26,195 nucleotides of DNA from Saccoglossus kowalevskii (taxonomy: Eukaryota > Hemichordata > Enteropneusta > Harrimaniidae). The notes under the pieces were generated by a model. It made no database searches. It was not told the origin of the DNA and saw only the letters and a list, made by a program, of their open reading frames with translations. Positions 22,344 through 26,195 of this stretch are shown here, piece after piece. The position numbers and the translations under genes were made by a program. The DNA lies in contig NW_003135368.1 in NCBI RefSeq assembly GCF_000003605.2, positions 1-26,195 on the forward strand, in the 5' to 3' direction. The first letter of the stretch is position 1; each line of letters starts with the position of its first letter.

Positions 22344-23286
22344 AGTCCTACTGTAACCATTTGTAGTTATTGAAGACCAACAAAATTGAAATGTATCTCA
22401 TGGAGAAGAAATCTGATTAATTTGTAATGCATTTTGCAAACTCGCAATCAGTGGTTACAGTCCCAGAGCACAGTGCATTAGCTTTTGAAACAACTGTCTA
22501 TCCAATTACCATAATGCTTCACCGCTTACCTGCCTACGCATTTAAATACATACCGAGGTGTTCAAACAAGTCGGGGTGTATGTACCTATGGCATATATCG
22601 GCCTCTCCTAATAGATCCAGTCAAATTTGTGACATTTCCACTCTGACTGATTAATTAGTTGTATGAAAAAATTATGATGTAAAGTAATTATAACTGGATC
22701 AAATGTTGTTGTCATGGTAAAGTTATTTTGTGTTGGGAGTGTTATCATTCAGCTCTACATTCTCAGTAATATTACAAAAATTAATTACTAAAGCTTATGA
22801 CAAATTGTATTTATACCTGACTAGCTAATCTACATTGAATTACACTAGCAAACTATTATTTTATTAATGACGTATACCTATATGTAACTTACACTCAGGG
22901 ATTACAGTATTACATTCCGAGTCCACTCACCTATAGCTACAAGATAATTCAACCCATAACGTCATTCGTATATAAACAGTTCTATGAACAAGTGATATCT
23001 GGAGATAGTACCTTATTTGATTACTCGGCGGACTTCATGCTTAGATTATAAATACTCATAACAAATTGGTAAATCATCATTTAATAAGAATTCATGTTGT
23101 GTGTTCTGTCACATGGGGTTTTGTGTAGTTTCTGCTTCAAAAGCAGCATTTTTCTCTCTCTATTTTTTCATGACTTTCAATCAATATTATACATGTATTT
23201 ACTGCATTAGTTTATGAAGAAAGACATGGTAAATATACATAGAATTAAAAGCACTACAAATTCTCGATATGTTGCTTTAGGGAAAA
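22344..23286. other. Intron 1 segment, no gene
   Basis: No coding or repeat feature apart from an X-box-like GTTGTCATGGTAAA at 22708-22721. The 75-codon frame at 22427-22654 is unrecognised. Confidence 0.55.
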
Positions 23287-23299
23287 CCCCCCCCCCCCC
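23287..23299. repeat. Poly-C run (C13)
   Basis: Thirteen consecutive C in AT-rich DNA. A likely length-polymorphic, sequencing-sensitive homopolymer. Confidence 0.9.
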
Positions 23300-23993
23300 A
23301 CTGAACTCATTTCCATAGAAACAATGACTGATTTCTCCATAATGTTGAGCATCTTTTATCAAAAAAAACTGCAAGAGGAAGCACTGCAATTCAACGGTGC
23401 CATCAAGTGGGGGAGATAGGGTTCTCCCTACCAGGGTGTGGAGTTTTTGATAATTCTATATTAAAATGGAGCATTCTATGTCTTCCTTGGAGCCAAAATT
23501 ACTATCAGACAGGTCACAGTTGAAGACTGTGGCCACATGTGATCCCTGGTCAATCAGCATTTTATGGTTGCCAGAGCATCTGTCAAAAGTTTTAGTCATG
23601 TTCGTTCTTATTTTAGTAATATTTAATCCAATGTCATTGAAACTCTACCTTTAACGTCTGTAAATCAGATTATAAATATTCGGTGTTTATTATTATTCCA
23701 ATATCTGTATAAATCTGAATCTGCATATACATGTAACCACACTGACATTTAGAAAACTTTTGCTGTCTGCCAATCAATGGTTTTAAATGTCACAAGATTT
23801 TATCAGTTATCAATCCACAGATATAAGAATTGGTTTCTATTAGAACAACCATGAAAATAAATACAAAAATCACAATATTACATAGTCTAATTAAATTTCT
23901 TTTTAGCAATTGTAAATTTCATTCATTATTTGTTATGTGTTAGAGCAGATAAGAAATGTTGCTATTAAATTTAACGTTTAAAAAAAATAAAAG
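23300..23993. other. Intron 1 segment before the 39-bp array
   Basis: Plain AT-rich sequence. An ATG at 23956 begins an open frame that runs through the 39-bp array into exon 2 without a stop. Confidence 0.55.
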
Positions 23994-24183
23994 AGCATCA
24001 CTGGTTAGACAGTTGCTGTTGATGCATAATTCTCTGATTGGACAGTTGCTTTTGACACACAGAAGGGATTCACTGATTGGACAGTTGCCACTGGCACTTA
24101 GAAGGGCTTTACTGATTGGGCAGTTGTCATTGGCACATAGAAGGCCTTCACTGATTGGACAGTTGCTACTGACACATAGAATT
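23994..24183 (+). repeat. 39-bp minisatellite abutting the exon 2 acceptor
   Basis: CTGATTGGACAGTTGC recurs at 24034, 24073, 24112 and 24151 with an exact 39-bp period; a diverged unit CTGGTTAGACAGTTGC is at 24001. Between these are variants of CACTGGCACATAGAAGGGCTT. Each of the four regular units contains ATTGG in the context CTGATTGG, the reverse complement of the NF-Y consensus CCAATCAG. The last unit holds CTGAC with its A at 24172, 39 nt before exon 2, a plausible branch site. The frame of the units is the frame of exon 2. Confidence 0.95.
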
Positions 24184-24210
24184 ATAATTGTCTTTTTTTT
24201 ATTATTTCAG
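24184..24210 (+). promoter_or_regulatory. Polypyrimidine tract and 3' splice site of intron 1
   Basis: TTGTCTTTTTTTTATTATTT followed by CAG, directly before the D76 codon. A good consensus acceptor. Confidence 0.9.
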
Positions 24211-24329
24211 GACACTGCTGGGCAAGAAAGATATCGTACAATTACTACAGCTTATTACAGAGGTGCAATGGGTTTTATACTCATGTATGATGTCACTAAC
24301 GAAGAATCATTCCAAGCAGTTCAAGATTG
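24211..24329 (+). CDS. Rab3: Rab3 GTPase, coding exon 2 (residues 76-114 plus two bases of W115)
   Basis: The exon follows a pyrimidine-rich tract and TTTCAG and opens directly with the G3/switch II motif [10 protein letters not shown], so D76 and the catalytic Q80 (Q81 in mammalian Rab3A) are the first residues. It continues through [19 protein letters not shown] and EESFQAVQD to residue 114. The donor is GATTG|GTAAGT, leaving the exon in phase 2; the last base of the W115 codon comes from exon 3. Length is 119 nt. YYRGAMGF and the SFxAVQDW helix are Rab3-type. SFQAVQ in place of the common SFNAVQ is a mild substitution. A 39-bp minisatellite ends about 27 nt upstream and stays open in the same frame, which is treated as a finding rather than as coding sequence. 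Confidence 0.98.
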
Positions 24330-24491
24330 GTAAGTCACATAACCAATTCTCAGTCTCAGTTTTTGTTGTTGACATTATGTAAAATTTAACCACAGTCCTA
24401 GTCACATAGTTTACTACAGTAAATATGATTGGTTGTTGAAATATTGAAATAGTATTTCATCTTCGGTGTCTTCAAAAGTGAAAGCTTCATA

Positions 24492-24513
24492 GCCAGTGTA
24501 TGGCTTCACTGGC
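24492..24513 (+). repeat. Small hairpin GCCAGTG / CACTGGC
   Basis: Seven-bp perfect stem with an 8-nt loop near the start of intron 2. Too short to call a terminator or a microRNA precursor. Confidence 0.4.
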
Positions 24514-24670
24514 AGTAATTTGCATCAAGACCATTAAATTCGTATGCCGATCAGAATTAGCGTTGTACAAGCAAGATGAGAAAACATTCTGAACTTGATA
24601 ATGAATAATTGGAGAAAAACCAGATCAATAAATAGTTGGCTGTTAATCACACACTAATTCAGCAATTCGA

Positions 24671-24684
24671 GTTGCCATGGCAAT
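24671..24684. promoter_or_regulatory. X-box-like RFX site GTTGCCATGGCAAT
   Basis: Thirteen of fourteen bases match the palindromic RFX X-box GTTGCCATGGCAAC. It is the best of several such words in the window and could bind an RFX factor; that role is inferred only. Confidence 0.4.
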
Positions 24685-24767
24685 GCCTATTTAAATTTAT
24701 GAAACTTGATTGAATGGTGAAAGGAATGGGTAGAATGTCGCTACATTCATATTTTAATTGATATCAC

Positions 24768-24790
24768 GAGTAAACCCATAGTGTTTACTC
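24768..24790. repeat. Inverted repeat GAGTAAAC / GTTTACTC with forkhead-like cores
   Basis: Eight-bp perfect arms with a 7-nt spacer. The arms give GTAAAC and TGTTTAC, the forkhead/FOX core, facing each other. Could be a paired binding site or chance in AT-rich DNA. Confidence 0.35.
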
Positions 24791-25503
24791 ATCACGGTTT
24801 ATACGTCTCCAAAAATGTTAAATCAGATTAAATTCAAGATCGAAAGTTGAAGTAGAGTCTTGTTCGCTTGACCAAGCTAGAAGCTTCTTGTATTTAAAAA
24901 AAAAAAATTATTTAATGTGCCCGCTTATTATATGCAGAATAACTAAAAATGTTTAATTGTTTGTGGACTGTCATAATTATTAATCAACAATCAATAAATC
25001 AATTAATGCCTTTCATATATTTTACATACATGAATTATGTAGATTTACACCTTCTATATTTACTATGTCTTGATTACTTTTTATAATCCTGTTCTGAATA
25101 GTGTCTATTTTTGGATCAGAAAACCATGAGGCTTAAAGGCAGTCATAATTCTCACACATATCAAATTCTTGTGTTGTTCCCCATATCAGTCGTTATTAAT
25201 TTCCTGCACAATGTATGTGATAAAAGTAGTCTTTTGTTCATATACAAAAAGGTCAGCGTTTTGAGTTAAATTTCAATTCAATGCGGTGATTTTATTCCGA
25301 GGCAGGACCCATGTATGGCATGGTCTAAAGACTAGTCTGAATAACAAGAAACCATCTAAAGTTTCTGGCTTGCATCATAATTGTTTGCATGTCACACCCT
25401 GTCAAGTTTGATCTGTGTTCTTTTGAGATGGGTAGCGTTGTTGTGATTGGTAGATTCCTGGGTAAAAACTAACCTAGGAACACCAATTAGTAGTCATACC
25501 ACA

Positions 25504-25793
25504 GGGTGAGTTGTCACAGCCTCAATGGGGAGACTGAAACTACTGTACCCTGGGGTGAGTGTGTCACAGACCCAATGGGGAAGCTGAAACTACTGTCCCC
25601 TGGGGTGAGTGTCGGACTTGATGGGAAAGCTGAAACTACTGTACCCTGGGGTGAGTGTGTCACAGATTCAATGAAGAGGCTGAAACTACTGTACCCTGGG
25701 GTGAGTGTGTCAGACTCGATTGGGAAGCTGAAACTACTGTACCCTGGGGTGAGTGTGTCACAGCTAGAATCAATGAGAAAGCTGAAACTACAC
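25504..25793 (+). repeat. 46-50-bp minisatellite with a 5' splice-site sequence in every unit
   Basis: GGGTGAGT recurs at 25504, 25553, 25603, 25649, 25699 and 25747 (spacing 49, 50, 46, 50, 48). The units share GTGTGTCACAGA, CAATGGGGAAGCTGAAACTA and CTGTACCCTGG, and the array ends within the sixth unit. Each unit contains G|GTGAGT, the same donor hexamer used at exon 1, and five carry CCCTGGGG, an EBF/COE-like CCCNNGGG core. The translated frames (TETTVPWGECV and LKLLYPGVSV) are by-products of the repeat. Confidence 0.95.
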
Positions 25794-26021
25794 TAATCCA
25801 TACGACTTTTGGGTTACCTTGGGCCACATATTCAAACATTTGTATATTTGAAATGAAATTACATTTATTAAAGTGAAACGAATAAGACAATAATGACATT
25901 TTCGTGGCTTGAAGTTTGGTGTTCTGAATATTTCTTAAAATACATTAGACTGATTGAAATTGTGAAGGAAAGGAGTTTTGTGAAATTTGAAATGTTTAAT
26001 GTAATTTTTTGTTTTTTTCAG
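25794..26021 (+). other. 3' end of intron 2
   Basis: AT-rich sequence leading to the T-rich tract and CAG acceptor of exon 3. A possible branch A lies in GACTGATTG near 25950 or in TTTAATG near 26000; neither is strong. Confidence 0.5.
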
Positions 26022-26146
26022 GTCTACTCAAATCAAGACTTACTCATGGGATAATGCTCAAGTTATTCTTGTAGGAAATAAATGTGACATGGAAGATGAG
26101 AGAGTGGTATCCGTAGATCGTGGTAAACAACTTTCAGACCAGCTAG
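26022..26146 (+). CDS. Rab3: Rab3 GTPase, coding exon 3 (W115 to G157, partial gene)
   Basis: After a T-rich tract ending TTTTTTTCAG the exon supplies the last base of the W115 codon and then [20 protein letters not shown], with the guanine-specificity motif NKCD at residues 134-137. It continues [19 protein letters not shown] and ends with the first base of a glycine codon at CTAG|GTAAAT, phase 1. The 125-nt length keeps the frame with exon 2. The stretch after RVV ([13 protein letters not shown]) differs somewhat from the SSERGRQLADQLG type in other species, as expected of a variable helix. The next exon should encode the FEFFExSAK segment, the C-terminal hypervariable tail and the prenylated cysteines. 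None of these is in the window, so the gene is incomplete because of the window edge and not because of damage. Confidence 0.98.
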
Positions 26147-26195
26147 GTAAATATATTGTCAATTCTAATATCTGTCCTTGTCCTCGTTGTTGTCG
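26147..26195 (+). other. Start of Rab3 intron 3
   Basis: GTAAAT donor after CTAG in phase 1. An in-frame TAG is not relied on; the donor plus the expected Rab3 sequence (FEFFE next) supports splicing here. Confidence 0.85.

Larger units (their letters stand above)
7164..24210 (+). other. Rab3 intron 1 (17,047 nt)
   Basis: Starts GTGAGT and ends TTTCAG, phase 0, separating W75 from D76. No nested gene on either strand could be supported. Frames within it are short or created by tandem repeats. It carries several minisatellites, a G-quadruplex motif and a duplicated block, annotated separately. Such a long intron between G1/G2 and G3 places all distal elements inside the transcription unit. 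Confidence 0.95.
24330..26021 (+). other. Rab3 intron 2 (1,692 nt)
   Basis: Starts GTAAGT and ends TTTTCAG, phase 2, splitting W115. It contains small hairpins, an X-box-like site and a 46-50-bp array described separately. No coding sequence. Confidence 0.95.
6939..26195 (+). other. Rab3: Rab3 gene body, 3'-truncated by the window edge
   Basis: Joining 6939-7163, 24211-24329 and 26022-26146 gives one uninterrupted frame of 156 codons plus one base, with motifs G1 to G4 in correct order and all junctions GT/AG. There is no frameshift or stop, so nothing suggests a processed copy or pseudogene: intact introns exclude retroposition. Intron lengths are 17,047 nt and 1,692 nt; intron 3 begins at 26147. 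About 64 residues of the usual Rab3 length remain to be encoded downstream. Rab3 cycles between GTP-bound vesicle-attached and GDP-bound cytosolic forms and works with RIM, rabphilin and the Rab3 GEF/GAP in regulated exocytosis; this is family knowledge, not visible here. Confidence 0.95.

Noticed and set aside
21703-22356. Open frames of 151 and 160 codons on both strands with a periodic protein
   Set aside because: Both are produced by the 42/48-bp minisatellite whose unit lengths are multiples of three and lack stops on either strand. No gene structure supports them.
21733-25793. Possible CRISPR array or bacterial-type repeats
   Set aside because: The repeats are directly abutting minisatellite units without unique spacers, within introns of a eukaryotic gene.
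25506-25899. Overlapping frames with repeated TTVPWGEC and LKLLYPGVSV peptides
   Set aside because: By-products of the 46-50-bp repeat inside Rab3 intron 2; they shift frame between units and resemble no family.

Overview
The window is metazoan nuclear DNA. It is AT-rich, has long introns with canonical GT/AG borders, and carries one recognisable gene: the 5' portion of Rab3, the synaptic/secretory-vesicle Rab GTPase, on the + strand. Three coding exons can be read (6939-7163, 24211-24329, 26022-26146). They join in frame with phases 0, 2 and 1 and give about 156 residues of a family that is normally near 220, so the final exon(s) with the SAK motif and prenylated cysteines lie beyond the right edge. 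The protein is close to bilaterian Rab3 as recalled from memory. AT-rich sequence, many short minisatellites and recurrent X-box-like and YY1-like words suggest a marine invertebrate (for example a mollusc or other lophotrochozoan), but the species cannot be fixed from the sequence.

Layout. Positions 1-6938 are non-coding upstream DNA, visibly richer in CpG than the gene interior. They hold a consensus CTCF-type site (456-469), a perfect 20-bp inverted repeat with NRF1-like cores (2401-2506), a diverged tandem repeat pair (2753-3333), five perfect TGACGTCA boxes (2197-5201), microsatellites, and a stretch with promoter-like words and candidate splice donors (5640-6280). A 75-nt AG-free, pyrimidine-rich run ends in AG directly before the ATG. 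It implies that the start-codon exon is preceded by at least one non-coding exon. Positions 7164-24210 are a 17-kb first intron with no supported gene. It contains a G-quadruplex motif on the minus strand, a partly homogenised 200/230-bp tandem duplication, a 14-unit 42/48-bp minisatellite whose units fold as YY1-like inverted repeats, and a 39-bp array next to the exon 2 acceptor. Positions 24330-26021 are intron 2, with a 46-50-bp array that presents six copies of a strong 5' splice-site sequence.

Nothing here supports a new multigene system. No operon, CRISPR array, RNA gene or intact mobile element was found, and most open frames are chance or repeat-driven. The items worth a second look are repeats placed where they could touch splicing or chromatin of Rab3: the donor-like array in intron 2, the in-frame 39-bp array abutting exon 2, the YY1-like hairpin minisatellite, the CRE cluster and the CTCF-like site. 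Motif calls were made by eye, and their function is inferred.
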